Of a stretch of DNA of 64,000 bases, positions 23,175 to 31,424 are shown piece after piece. The DNA is from Anaerolineales bacterium (GTDB lineage: Bacteria > Chloroflexota > Anaerolineae > Anaerolineales > UBA11579): positions 806,001 through 870,000 of the forward strand of contig JAHBVE010000001.1 of assembly GCA_019637675.1 (NCBI GenBank), given 5' to 3'. The position numbers and the translations under genes were made by a program. Positions within the stretch are counted from its first letter, which is position 1; every line of letters begins with the position of its first letter. The notes below the pieces were generated by a model. It was not told the origin of the DNA and ran no database searches. It was given only the letters and a program-made list of their open reading frames with translations.

Positions 23175-24862
23175 TAGCGGCCTCCACCGGCGCAGGCGCA
23201 GGCACAGCCGGCGCAGGCGCACGCACACGATGAGCCCCCGCCGCTGAAGCCGCCACCGCCGCTGCTGGCGGTGGGCGGGGGCGGCGGGTTGGTGACCTTG
23301 GTCACGCCGCCGGTAAAGTCAGACAGGTTGCCGACCACGCTGCTGGCGAAGCTCTGCACGCCGCCGACCACCGAGGCGGCAAAGTCGCCGCCGGGCAGGG
23401 TGGGCAGCGAGGGGCTGCCGGTGCTGCGGGTGGGCGAGCTGCTGCTGCGCCCAACGCTGGGTGCGGATGCGGTCTTGCCGGCGGTGTTGTAGGCCGGGTT
23501 GTAGCCGCCGTACCAGCGCGGCAGGTAGACTGGGCCGTCGGCGAACACATCCCGCGTGCGGCGGTCGTAGTTCGGGTCCAGCATGGTCCACTCCAGGTTC
23601 TCGTCAAAGGCTTCGCTCTTGACCTGCGGAGTGTCGGCCGCCTCGACCTCTTTCCAGGCGTCGGCGGTGATCTTCTTGTAGAACTCGACCGTTTCGCGCT
23701 TGCTGAAACCGCGCATCTTGTTGGCCACGCCGCGCACCATACGCACCATCATCTGCTGCAATTCACGGCGGCGCTTGGCCTTGTCGCTCTCGGCGAAGGC
23801 GTTGAGGAAATCGTTCTCGTATTCCTTCAGGCCGGTGGGCTGCTTGGTGACGCGGGCCACATCCAGCGGGTCACGTTTCACCACTTCGGCGGCGCCCTTC
23901 TTGACCACCGAGAACATGATCATAGTGAGGATCTTGTCCATCGGCTGCTCGAGCAGGATGGCGGCTTCGGGCGCGGTGAGGCCGCGCTTGATGCCGTGCC
24001 CCTCGACCGAGATCTTGGGCGGCAAATACTTGAGCTTGCGGCTGCGCTCAGAGCGCACCGCGATCACAACAATGAAGGTGAATACGCCTGCGAAGCACAA
24101 GCACACCAGCAGGCCGATGACCACGTCAGGGTCGATGCCGTAGCGCTGCCAGAAGGTGGGCGTGGTCACTGTGCCGCTGGCCACATAGCGGGCCGGGAAG
24201 GATGCGCCGAACAAGTAGTCTCGCCCGGCGCTGGCCGTGGTGTTGCGCCAGGTGTAGGTGATGCGGCCGGAGTTGTCTACGCCGGTGACCGGGCTATCCG
24301 GGAAGCCGGGGTGGCCGGCGGTGTGCCAGCGCGGCTCGCTGGGCTGCACGCCCGGCGGCAGGTGGAAGACTACGGTGATGTCGCTGCTGCCGTTGACGAA
24401 GTCAGAGTCGAAATAGTTGGGCATGAACAACGCGCTGGCGTAACTGGAGTCGTTGTTGTCTTCGTACAGCACGTTGCGCACATTCGTGGCGCTCATGCGC
24501 ACGGTGCCGGTCTGCCCGGGCTGGATGGCGTTGGCGCCCAGCCCCAGCTCTACGCCGTTATCCACATAGGGAGAGTAGGCGATGTGCGTGATCGGGCGGC
24601 CGTCAATGGATGCGCTGATGTTGGAGATGGAATAGCTGCTGTTCGGCAGGCCGACGTCTACATAGTCGATCGGGTCGGCATAGCTCTCATTGCGGAAGGT
24701 GATCTCATACGTCACGCTGAGCGTGCCGTTGGTCTCCCAGTACACGTCTACGCGCTGGGTTGGCACCTGGAAGGCATAGGTCTGCGCATACGCCACGCTG
24801 AGCGGGACCAGCGCAACCAATACAACGAGCGTGAGTAGCAGTAATTGGCGTCGGACTTTCAT
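23174..24862 (-). CDS. DUF2207 membrane protein with symmetric Cys-Ala C-terminal tail
   Basis: A 562-residue protein. It has a signal peptide (residues 1-26), an extracytoplasmic beta domain (about 27-240), one transmembrane helix (about 247-270), a cytoplasmic domain with GIKRGLTAPEAAILLEQP (about 290-307), and a low-complexity Ser/Pro/Gly region. The tail is GGGGFSGGGSS, then (Cys-Ala)3-Gly-(Cys-Ala)3-Gly3-Arg, with Cys546, 548, 550, 553, 555 and 557. DUF2207 proteins commonly end in Gly-rich tails, but this regular Cys-Ala pattern is striking. By topology the tail should lie in the cytoplasm, accessible to the two radical SAM-like proteins of this locus. It is coupled to the pseudoenzyme by a one-base overlap. 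Confidence 0.9.
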   Translation of the reverse strand: MKVRRQLLLLTLVVLVALVPLSVAYAQTYAFQVPTQRVDVYWETNGTLSVTYEITFRNESYADPIDYVDVGLPNSSYSISNISASIDGRPITHIAYSPYVDNGVELGLGANAIQPGQTGTVRMSATNVRNVLYEDNNDSSYASALFMPNYFDSDFVNGSSDITVVFHLPPGVQPSEPRWHTAGHPGFPDSPVTGVDNSGRITYTWRNTTASAGRDYLFGASFPARYVASGTVTTPTFWQRYGIDPDVVIGLLVCLCFAGVFTFIVVIAVRSERSRKLKYLPPKISVEGHGIKRGLTAPEAAILLEQPMDKILTMIMFSVVKKGAAEVVKRDPLDVARVTKQPTGLKEYENDFLNAFAESDKAKRRRELQQMMVRMVRGVANKMRGFSKRETVEFYKKITADAWKEVEAADTPQVKSEAFDENLEWTMLDPNYDRRTRDVFADGPVYLPRWYGGYNPAYNTAGKTASAPSVGRSSSSPTRSTGSPSLPTLPGGDFAASVVGGVQSFASSVVGNLSDFTGGVTKVTNPPPPPTASSGGGGFSGGGSSCACACAGCACACAGGGR

Positions 24863-24863
24863 T

Positions 24864-24925
24864 AGTCAACCCTGTCTATTGGTCGGTTGGTCAGTAGCTG
24901 ACAGCTTATGGCTGAAAGCTGTCCG
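24864..24925. repeat. Repeat family R3, degenerate copy
   Basis: GTCTATTGGTCGGTTGGTCAG, then AGCTGACAGCTTATGGC and GAAAGCTGTC inverted segments, between two same-strand genes. Confidence 0.45.
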
Positions 24926-25279
24926 CTACCACTTGGGCGCTTCTTCGATCTGGTAGACCGCGCCGCAGTAGGGGCAGGTGACGTTGAGCGCGCCGCCCAC
25001 CAGGGCCACGTTCTTGTCGCTCAGGGCGCCGCCACATTGCTGGCACAGGAACTTCTCCAGCTTGACGTCGCCGGTCAGGTCTACGTTGTAGGTCACCTTT
25101 TGCTCGCCGGGGGCGGCCAGCTTTTGGTTGGCGTACCACATGAGGCCAAAGCCCAGGCCCACGGTGATGAGGCCGGTGAGCAGGTTGCCCCAGCTGGTTT
25201 GGGTGCCGAAGGCGGCCCAGATGAAGAGCACGCCAAAGAAGATCAGGATCCAGGATGCAATTTTTGCGATCGATTTCAT
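24926..25279 (-). CDS. Small membrane protein with C-terminal zinc ribbon
   Basis: A 117-residue protein. Two transmembrane helices (about residues 5-25 and 30-50) are followed by a soluble domain with two CxxC knuckles, CQQCGG and CPYCGA, spaced like a zinc ribbon. A Shine-Dalgarno TAGGAGC precedes the ATG. It lies upstream of and in the same direction as the DUF2207/pseudoenzyme pair, with a 63-base gap, so it may belong to that transcription unit. Function unknown. Confidence 0.75.
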   Translation of the reverse strand: MKSIAKIASWILIFFGVLFIWAAFGTQTSWGNLLTGLITVGLGFGLMWYANQKLAAPGEQKVTYNVDLTGDVKLEKFLCQQCGGALSDKNVALVGGALNVTCPYCGAVYQIEEAPKW

Positions 25280-25347
25280 GTCTGCGCGCTCCTAGAAAAC
25301 AAGTTTAGCCGATTTTGCTGGATGGAAACATCCACAGATAACCTCAT

Positions 25348-25429
25348 CCACAGATGAACACAGATATTAAAACGGATGAATATGATTTTTGTTCGTATTT
25401 ATCGCCTTTGCATCTGTGTTCATCTGTGG
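25348..25429. repeat. Palindromic repeat family R1, full copy
   Basis: Arms CCACAGATGAACACAGAT (25348-25365) and ATCTGTGTTCATCTGTGG (25412-25429) are exact inverse complements. The core (AAAACGGATG ... GTATTTATCGCCTTT) matches that of the copy at 5618-5723. A further CCACAGAT lies just upstream at 25332. Confidence 0.85.
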
Positions 25430-25466
25430 AGAGAATCCCCCGAAACCTTCGCCAAGACCGCCCGTA

Positions 25467-25472
25467 TATAAT
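25467..25472 (+). promoter_or_regulatory. Putative -10 box of the AIM24-family gene
   Basis: TATAAT about 43 bases before the ATG. The leader carries GATGGATACTTGTCCATC, a small hairpin, and GACGAGGAG as ribosome site. Confidence 0.55.
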
Positions 25473-25515
25473 CGGATGGATACTTGTCCATCCCGATATA
25501 GAGACGAGGAGTCAT

Positions 25516-26262
25516 ATGCCAAACGAAATTTCCTACAAGATCCACGGGGATGACCTGCAGCTGCTTGAGATCGAGCTGGACCCGGGCGAGGCGGTGCGCG
25601 GCGAAGCCGGCACCATGACCTTCATGGAAAGCGGCGTAGAGATGCAAACCGGCGTGGGCGGCATCTTCAAGGGCCTGAAGCGTATGTTCACCGGGGAGAG
25701 CTTCTTTATCTCCACCTTCACCAACACCAGCCAGGCCATCTCACATGTGGCCTTCGCCGCCCCGTACCCCGGCAGCATCCTGCCCATCAACCTGAGCGCT
25801 GAGGGCGGCAAGTTCATCTGCCAGAAGGATTCCTTCCTGTGCGCCGACACCAGCGTCGAGATCGAGATCGCCTTCACCAAGCGGCTGGGCGCGGGCCTCT
25901 TCGGCGGGGAGGGTTTCATCCTGCAGCGCCTGGAGGGCAGCGGCATGGCCTGGGTGCATGCCGGCGGCACGCTGATCGAGAAGACCCTGGCGGCGGGCGA
26001 GACCCTGCGGGTGGATACCGGCTGCCTGGTGGCGTTTGCGCCCTCGGTGGATTACGACATCAAGATGATGAAGGGCTTCACCAACGCCCTGTTCGCCGGC
26101 GAAGGCCTGTTCCTGGCCCAGCTGACCGGGCCGGGCAAGGTGTACTTGCAGAGCCTGCCGCTCTCACGCCTGGCCGACCGCATTCTGGCGGGCGCCAAGC
26201 GCAGCGGCAACAAGTCTGGCGGCGTGGCCAGCGATGTCATCGGCGGGCTCTTCGGCGGCTAG
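25516..26262 (+). CDS. AIM24/TIGR00266 family protein
   Basis: A 248-residue beta-rich protein of the family related to yeast Aim24. It begins EISYKIHGDDLQLLEIELDPGE and carries the typical MTFMES..EMQT segment, LSAEGGKFICQKDSFL and a Gly-rich end (GGLFGG). The family is thought to form trimeric beta-helical scaffolds; its role is unknown. The ATG follows GACGAGGAG. An open frame extends 54 codons upstream across a repeat and is not used. Confidence 0.9.
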   Translation: MPNEISYKIHGDDLQLLEIELDPGEAVRGEAGTMTFMESGVEMQTGVGGIFKGLKRMFTGESFFISTFTNTSQAISHVAFAAPYPGSILPINLSAEGGKFICQKDSFLCADTSVEIEIAFTKRLGAGLFGGEGFILQRLEGSGMAWVHAGGTLIEKTLAAGETLRVDTGCLVAFAPSVDYDIKMMKGFTNALFAGEGLFLAQLTGPGKVYLQSLPLSRLADRILAGAKRSGNKSGGVASDVIGGLFGG

Positions 26263-26296
26263 GGCAGTGGGGTAGAATCTGGGCAACGGAGCAGCC

Positions 26297-26674
26297 ATGG
26301 CCAAAACCTTCAACCCGCGCATTTACAAGATCACCTTCGCCAGCGTGTACCCTATGTACATTCAGAAGGCGGAGAAGAAGGGCCGCACCAAGGCCGAGGT
26401 GGACAAGATCATCTACTGGCTGACCGGCTACAACAAGAAGCAGATGGACGCGCAGATCAAGCGCGAGACCACCTTCGAAACTTTCTTCGCTGAAGCGCCG
26501 GGGATGAACCCGGCCCGCGAGCTGATCACGGGCGTGGTGTGCGGCGTGCGGCTGGAAGAGATCGAGGACCCGCTGATGAAGGAAATGCGCTACCTGGATA
26601 AGCTGGTGGATGAACTGGCCAAGGGCAAAGCGATGGAGAAGATATTGCGCCAGCCCGCCGAGGCCGTGGGCTAA
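26297..26674 (+). CDS. DUF2200 family protein
   Basis: A 125-residue basic protein with strong family features: [20 protein letters not shown], then [17 protein letters not shown]. It is 34 bases after the AIM24 gene, with its own TAGAAT-like box and a GGAG ribosome site, and it ends at a strong terminator. No biochemical function is established for this family. Confidence 0.9.
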   Translation: MAKTFNPRIYKITFASVYPMYIQKAEKKGRTKAEVDKIIYWLTGYNKKQMDAQIKRETTFETFFAEAPGMNPARELITGVVCGVRLEEIEDPLMKEMRYLDKLVDELAKGKAMEKILRQPAEAVG

Positions 26675-26679
26675 GATTA

Positions 26680-26713
26680 AAAAAGAGCCGCTGAAAGCGG
26701 CTCTTTTTTTTTT
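26680..26713 (+). terminator. Intrinsic terminator after DUF2200 gene
   Basis: Perfect stem GAGCCGCT / AGCGGCTC followed by ten T residues. Confidence 0.92.
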
Positions 26714-26732
26714 GTTTTACCTGTTCTAACGA

Positions 26733-27707
26733 TTACTCGCTAGAGAATACCCCAGTCAAAGGGGCCGGTGGACTAGTAGGGCTAAAGTCGATTTCAACAA
26801 TGCTGTAGTCAAACCCTGGGACATGACGTGGGATAAAGACGTATCCAGCATTATCTTCTTTTACAATACCATATACTCTTCCATGTGTATCATTATATGT
26901 TCCAAACACAGCAACTAACCCATCTGAAACTTTGTATGGGTATACAGTGTAAAAACAATCATTACACTTTTCCATTAATTCTTGAGGAATTGATGAAGAT
27001 TCGAAAAAGTAGGCTTCCCGATTCAACGGATCATCTAGCTTCGTATTATTAACATAGATCAATCCACGCATACCAGATTTTGCAACCCAAGCAAGAGACT
27101 CTCCTACAACACCACCCAATATCCCTGTTGCCATTTTGCCGACATCATCAAACCTTGCATAAGGGGAACTCCACTTTATATCCTGATAAACAATACCTTG
27201 ATAATCACTTCCTTCAGAGTACATTCCGTTCAATATAACTTTTGTTAGTGCCAGAATGTTCATCGCCAACTTATCCCTGGGTGACGAGTTAGTATCGACA
27301 ACATATAAATCACAGCTCTTGAAATTCTCAACATCCAGCTGTGTTGGATGAGGCACTAAGTATTTCTTGTCATCCTCCGTAACAACACTGGCGTAATACG
27401 TTAAATCAGATTGACCGAGTACACTCAAATCACATTCAGGTAGTTTCTCTACAGTGATGCCTTCCAGGCTCGGTAGGGGAGGCAGCTCGTAAGGGAATTC
27501 TGTTGCGGTTGGAACTAATGTTGCCGTAGGCTCAGGGGTAGGAGTAGAGGACGCTTCCGCCGTCGCGCTGGGCGCGATTGTTTGCGTAGGTTCAGCCGCC
27601 GGGCTGCTGCAGGCTGCCAGCGCAAGCGCCAGCAGCCCCAGCGCGGCCAAACGGGCGGGCAGGGCGGTTGGCTTGTGTGGGGTAAACGGCGGGCGGGTGG
27701 CCTTCAT
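26733..27707 (-). CDS. Lipoprotein of unknown function with Thr/Pro linker
   Basis: A 324-residue lipoprotein. The signal ends LALAACSS (lipobox LAAC at about residue 33), followed by a Thr/Pro/Ala-rich spacer (about 35-75). The mature domain has no family I recognise; it holds four cysteines (PECDLS, KSCDLY, EKCNDCF) that could form disulphides. The part of the gene coding for the mature domain is markedly AT-rich, unlike its GC-rich 5' end and its neighbours, suggesting transfer or domain replacement. A TATAAT lies about 35 bases before the ATG. Confidence 0.75.
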   Translation of the reverse strand: MKATRPPFTPHKPTALPARLAALGLLALALAACSSPAAEPTQTIAPSATAEASSTPTPEPTATLVPTATEFPYELPPLPSLEGITVEKLPECDLSVLGQSDLTYYASVVTEDDKKYLVPHPTQLDVENFKSCDLYVVDTNSSPRDKLAMNILALTKVILNGMYSEGSDYQGIVYQDIKWSSPYARFDDVGKMATGILGGVVGESLAWVAKSGMRGLIYVNNTKLDDPLNREAYFFESSSIPQELMEKCNDCFYTVYPYKVSDGLVAVFGTYNDTHGRVYGIVKEDNAGYVFIPRHVPGFDYSIVEIDFSPTSPPAPLTGVFSSE

Positions 27708-27750
27708 ATAACTCCCTTGTGTGGCAATTTTAGTGATTATAAACTTCAGC

Positions 27751-27786
27751 CCTCACCCCGCGCAGCTTTGCTGCGTGGGGTGAGGG
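27751..27786. repeat. Dispersed palindrome, CCTCACCCC family
   Basis: CCTCACCCCGCGCAGC / GCTGCGTGGGGTGAGG forms a near-perfect hairpin. The left arm recurs at 1636. Confidence 0.75.
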
Positions 27787-27802
27787 AGCGGTAGCCCATA
27801 TC

Positions 27803-27915
27803 GTCTTTGCGAGCGGTGCGCTACGAAGTAGCGCGAGCGAAGCAATCCCCAACCCGGTTTGCAAATAGACTTGGGGATTGCTTCGTCACTCACTGCGTTC
27901 GTTCCTCGCAATGAC
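27803..27915. repeat. Palindromic repeat family R2, full copy
   Basis: A 113-base element with terminal GTCTTTGCGAG / CCTCGCAATGAC, an inner hairpin GTGCGCTACGAAGTAGCGC, and the pair GAAGCAATCCCC / GGGGATTGCTTCG. It is the closest relative, in layout, of the copy inside the gcvT-like gene. Confidence 0.9.
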
Positions 27916-27944
27916 AAGAGAACGAAGCTTAGTGATCGATTTTC

Positions 27945-29075
27945 CTATCGCTCTTCCACCGGCACCCATTTGCGATCATCCACGCCCGTGTACTCCGACT
28001 GCGGGCGGATGATGCGGCCCTCGGCGCGCTGCTCGAAGCAGTGCGCCAGCCAGCCGCCCACACGGCTGACCGCGAAGGTGGGCGTGAAGAGCGGGATGGG
28101 GAAGTCGAGCCCGTGCAGCAGCAGGGCGGTGTAGAACTCCACGTTGGTCTGCAGATTGCGGCCGGGCTTGTACTCCTCCAGCAGGCGGATGGCGGTCTTC
28201 TCCACGTCCTGCACCAGGTTGTACAGCGCCATGTCACCGTCGGCTTCGTAGAACTCGTGGGCGGCTTTGGAGAGCACATCGGCGCGCGGGTCACGCACCT
28301 TGTAGACGCGGTGGCCGAAGCCCATCAGCAGCTCGCCCGCCTCCAGTTTCTTGCGCAGCACGCCTTCGGCGTTCTCCGCCTTGCCGATCTCGAACACCAT
28401 GTCGAGCGCCGGGCCGGGCGCGCCGCCGTGCAGCGGGCCTTTGAGGGCGCCGATGGCGCCCACAATGGCCGAGACGAAATCCGTGCCGGTCGACATGATC
28501 ACGCGGGCGGTGAAGGTGGATGCGTTGGAGCCGTGATCGATCACGGTATTGAGGTAAGTTTCCAGGCCGCGTACGCGGGCGGCGCTGGGCGCTTTGCCCT
28601 CGAGCATATAGAGATAGTTGGCGGCATGGCCCAGGCTGGGGTCTGGCGGGATGGGGTCTTTGCCATTGGCCAGGCGCCAGGCGGCGGCCACGATGGTGGG
28701 GAAGCTGGCCAGCAGGCGCTTGGCCAGCCATTCGTCAGTGTCGCCTGCGGGCGCGTCGAGGCCTAGCGTGCCGGTGGCCATGCGCAGCGCGTCCATCAGG
28801 TCAAGCGTGGGGCTGGCGCTGGCTTTCAGCAGCGCCAGCGTCGCGTCGGGCAGGGCGCGCAGCTCAGCCAGCGACTGGGTGAAGGCGTGCAACTCGCCGG
28901 CGGTGGGCAGCCTGTCGAACCACAGCAGATACACCATCTCTTCGAAGGTGGCGCGGCTGGCGATCTGTTCGAGCTTGAAGCCTGCGATGACCAGCTCGCC
29001 GGCCTGGCCGTCTACTTTGCTCTTGTTGGTTTGCACGGCAACGACGCCTTGCAAGCCAGGTATATATGTGGACAT
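27945..29075 (-). CDS. Citrate synthase
   Basis: A 376-residue enzyme that condenses acetyl-CoA with oxaloacetate (or a related acyl-CoA) in the TCA cycle. Catalytic regions seen are DHGSNASTFTARV, GPLHGGAPG and GFGHRVYKVRDPRADVL. The length fits the short, dimeric CitZ/PrpC type, so 2-methylcitrate synthase activity cannot be excluded. Start at MSTYIPGLQG, preceded by TAGGAG; a longer start six codons upstream is possible. Confidence 0.93.
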   Translation of the reverse strand: MSTYIPGLQGVVAVQTNKSKVDGQAGELVIAGFKLEQIASRATFEEMVYLLWFDRLPTAGELHAFTQSLAELRALPDATLALLKASASPTLDLMDALRMATGTLGLDAPAGDTDEWLAKRLLASFPTIVAAAWRLANGKDPIPPDPSLGHAANYLYMLEGKAPSAARVRGLETYLNTVIDHGSNASTFTARVIMSTGTDFVSAIVGAIGALKGPLHGGAPGPALDMVFEIGKAENAEGVLRKKLEAGELLMGFGHRVYKVRDPRADVLSKAAHEFYEADGDMALYNLVQDVEKTAIRLLEEYKPGRNLQTNVEFYTALLLHGLDFPIPLFTPTFAVSRVGGWLAHCFEQRAEGRIIRPQSEYTGVDDRKWVPVEER

Positions 29076-29119
29076 GGGGGATGCTCCTATCAAGGTAAAG
29101 ACCGGTAGTGTGCGCCTAT

Positions 29120-29190
29120 TCTAGCGCAATTGACCAATAGACCAATCGACTATCGACGGGTCTATTTGTCAGTTAGCCGATTGGTAGCGT
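29120..29190. repeat. Repeat family R3, degenerate copy
   Basis: GACCAATAGACCAATCGACTA and TTAGCCGATTGGT, with related GTCAGTTAG, between divergent genes. Confidence 0.5.
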
Positions 29191-29194
29191 GACG

Positions 29195-29200
29195 TACAAT
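29195..29200 (+). promoter_or_regulatory. -10 box, leaderless-type promoter
   Basis: TACAAT nine bases before the MFS ATG. Confidence 0.5.
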
Positions 29201-29209
29201 CAGGGCCGC

Positions 29210-30463
29210 ATGCACAACCTCTCCGTGCCGCGCTTGCTCGCCATCGCGTCCTTCGGCTTCGCCCTCACGCTGTTCAGCAACACGCTCGACCCGGCGCTGT
29301 ATGGCTACAAAGTGCTGCAGCTCGCGCCCGATAATCCCAACACGCTGCTGGGTTTCAGCACCGCCGCCGGCTCGCTGCTGGTGCTGCTGATGGGGCCGCT
29401 GGTCGGCCTGCTGTCTGACCGCACCCGTTCGCCGCTCGGCCGCCGGCTGCCATACTTCCTGATCGGCGTGCCGCTCATGATCGCCGGCCTGTTCACCGTG
29501 GGCCTGGCGCCGGCAGTGTGGGTCTTCGTGCTGGGCGTGCTGCTGTGGCGCTTTGGCGACAACATCATCTTCGCCCCGTGGGAGGCGCTGTACGCCGACC
29601 GGGTGCCCGCGGCCCAACGCGGCCTGGCCTCCGGCCTGAAATCGCTGACCGAGATCCTGGCGGTGCTGCTCGGCCGCCTGGCCGCCGGCGAGCTGCTATC
29701 GCGTCAGCTCCAGCTGGGCGATGCGGCCATCTATGCGGCCATGGCTGTGCCGGTGGCCGGGCTGCTGCTGGCGCTGCTGTTCACCTGGCTGGGCATGCGC
29801 GATGAGCCCTATGAGCAGGGCGAGCCGGTGCGCGAGCCGCTGCTCAAGACGTATATAGACAGCTTCCGCTTCGATTGGCGCGGCCAGAGCGCGTTCCGCT
29901 GGTGGTTCGCGAACCGCTTCCTGTTCTGGGTCGGCTTCGTCACGCTGAGCCAGTTCCTGCTGCTGTTCGTGGTGGATGTGGTCGGCCTGCCCGAAGCCGA
30001 CGCGCAGCGTTACCTGGCGCGCCTCTCGCTCGTGCTGGGCGGGGCGATCCTGGCGGTGGCGGTGCCCTCCGGCCGCCTGGCCGACCGCTTCGGCCGGGCG
30101 CCGGTGGTGATCGCCGCCTGCCTGATGGCCGCCCTCGGCACCACGCTGGTGCTGTTCTTGCGCGATCTCAACTGGCTGACCCTGGCGGCCGGCCTCATCG
30201 GCTGCGGGGCGGGTACGTATCTCTCGGCCAACTTTGCCCAACTCACCGACATCGTGCCCAAGCCCGAGGCGGGCCGCTACATCGGCCTGGCCGGCATTGC
30301 CGGCGCGGCCGGCGGCACGGTGGCGCGCTTGCTGGGCGGCCTGCTGATCGACCCGCTCAACACGCTGACCCCAGACGGCACCTTGGGCTATTTGGCATTG
30401 TACGGGCTGGCCGCGATATTGTTCGTGGCCGCGGCCTGGGTCGCCAGCTTTAGAGCCCGCTGA
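29210..30463 (+). CDS. MFS transporter
   Basis: A 417-residue protein with twelve predicted membrane helices. The loop 2-3 signature is GLLSDRTRSPLGRRLPYFL, as in MFS members of the SLC45/GPH-like or PucC-like groups, and a second DRFGRAP motif appears after helix 8. The substrate is not inferable; sugars or porphyrin-type ligands are both possible. Start at MHNLSVPRLL, nine bases after a TACAAT box. Confidence 0.88.
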   Translation: MHNLSVPRLLAIASFGFALTLFSNTLDPALYGYKVLQLAPDNPNTLLGFSTAAGSLLVLLMGPLVGLLSDRTRSPLGRRLPYFLIGVPLMIAGLFTVGLAPAVWVFVLGVLLWRFGDNIIFAPWEALYADRVPAAQRGLASGLKSLTEILAVLLGRLAAGELLSRQLQLGDAAIYAAMAVPVAGLLLALLFTWLGMRDEPYEQGEPVREPLLKTYIDSFRFDWRGQSAFRWWFANRFLFWVGFVTLSQFLLLFVVDVVGLPEADAQRYLARLSLVLGGAILAVAVPSGRLADRFGRAPVVIAACLMAALGTTLVLFLRDLNWLTLAAGLIGCGAGTYLSANFAQLTDIVPKPEAGRYIGLAGIAGAAGGTVARLLGGLLIDPLNTLTPDGTLGYLALYGLAAILFVAAAWVASFRAR

Positions 30464-30474
30464 TTCTTCGCAAA

Positions 30475-30508
30475 CAAAAAAAGCCCTTTCGCAAGAAAGG
30501 GCTTTTTT
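30475..30508. terminator. Intrinsic terminator between convergent genes
   Basis: Stem AGCCCTTTC / GAAAGGGCT with flanking A and T tracts; probably serves both strands. Confidence 0.92.
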
Positions 30509-30521
30509 GATTCGGGTCAGC

Positions 30522-31388
30522 TTAGTAGCCGGGGCTGTTGCAGGTGTCGATATCGCCGGACTGCAAGCCATCTTGCAACGCGGCCAGACGCTGCTCGGAG
30601 GAGCCGTGCGTCCACGCATCCGGCACGATGTAGCCTTGGGTCTGCTGCTGAATGCGGTCGTCGCCGATCGAAACGGCCGCATCCAAGGCCTGGATGATGT
30701 CCTGCCGCGTCAGGCTGGCGATGTAGCCGGTCTCGGTGGCATGGTGCATCCAGATGCCGGCCAGACAATCGGCTTGCAGCTCGGTGAACACGATCTCACT
30801 ATCCGGGCCGGTGTCACGGATCATGCCCGAGGTGTTGAGCACGCCGAACAGGTTCTGGACATGATGGCCATATTCGTGGGCCAGCACATAGGCGGTCGCC
30901 AACGGGCCGCCGCGCGCGCCCAGGCGCGCCATGATGGTATCGAAGAAGGACAGGTCAACGTAGACCATCTGGTCACGCGGGCAGTAGAAGGGGCCAGATG
31001 CGCTGGATGCGAAGCCGCAGGCCGCCTCGGTTGAGCCGGAGAACAGCACGGTCTGGGCGGGCACATAGTTCATGCCGTAGTCGGGCAGCTCACTGGCCCA
31101 GAAAGCCTGGATGCTGTTGACGAAGCCTACCAGCTGGCAATCCTCGCGCTGGTTGGCGTCCGCGCCGGTCTGGCACTCCGAGGCCAGGTCCGCCGCATCC
31201 TGATAGTAGCCATCCGGCTGACCGCCACTCCCCAGCAGGGCCGAGGGGTCAACCCCCAACAACATGGAGACCAACAGCACCAGCAGGCCGATACCGCCGC
31301 CGCCCACCACCACCGTGCGCCCCATGCTGCGGCCGCGGCGGTCTTGTACCTGAGACGGGTCTAGCCGTTTTTGATCATTGAATGACAT
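30522..31388 (-). CDS. YpfJ-type neutral zinc metallopeptidase
   Basis: A 288-residue membrane-anchored protein. One transmembrane helix (about residues 25-45) follows a basic N-terminus, DRRGRSMGRTVVVGGGG, typical of the family. The catalytic motif HEYGHHVQNLFG is followed by the third-ligand region LQADCLAGIW. Four Cys residues could pair outside. It is probably an extracytoplasmic zinc protease of unknown substrate. Confidence 0.92.
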   Translation of the reverse strand: MSFNDQKRLDPSQVQDRRGRSMGRTVVVGGGGIGLLVLLVSMLLGVDPSALLGSGGQPDGYYQDAADLASECQTGADANQREDCQLVGFVNSIQAFWASELPDYGMNYVPAQTVLFSGSTEAACGFASSASGPFYCPRDQMVYVDLSFFDTIMARLGARGGPLATAYVLAHEYGHHVQNLFGVLNTSGMIRDTGPDSEIVFTELQADCLAGIWMHHATETGYIASLTRQDIIQALDAAVSIGDDRIQQQTQGYIVPDAWTHGSSEQRLAALQDGLQSGDIDTCNSPGY

Positions 31389-31424
31389 TCAAACGCTCCA
31401 TTGCGATCAGTAATAGGTGGATAG

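Noticed and set aside
23177-23225. The Cys-Ala tail as a frameshift artefact
   Set aside because: The frame is continuous with the DUF2207 domain, the codons give a symmetric pattern, and the stop is coupled to the next gene.
23175-23228. Arg/Cys-rich N-terminal extension of the radical SAM pseudoenzyme
   Set aside because: It is an out-of-frame reading of the DUF2207 Cys-Ala tail; the TAATG overlap gives a better start.
29696-30682. A 328-residue minus-strand reading frame opposite the MFS gene
   Set aside because: Arg/Gln/His-rich shadow; it crosses a terminator and the end of a second gene.
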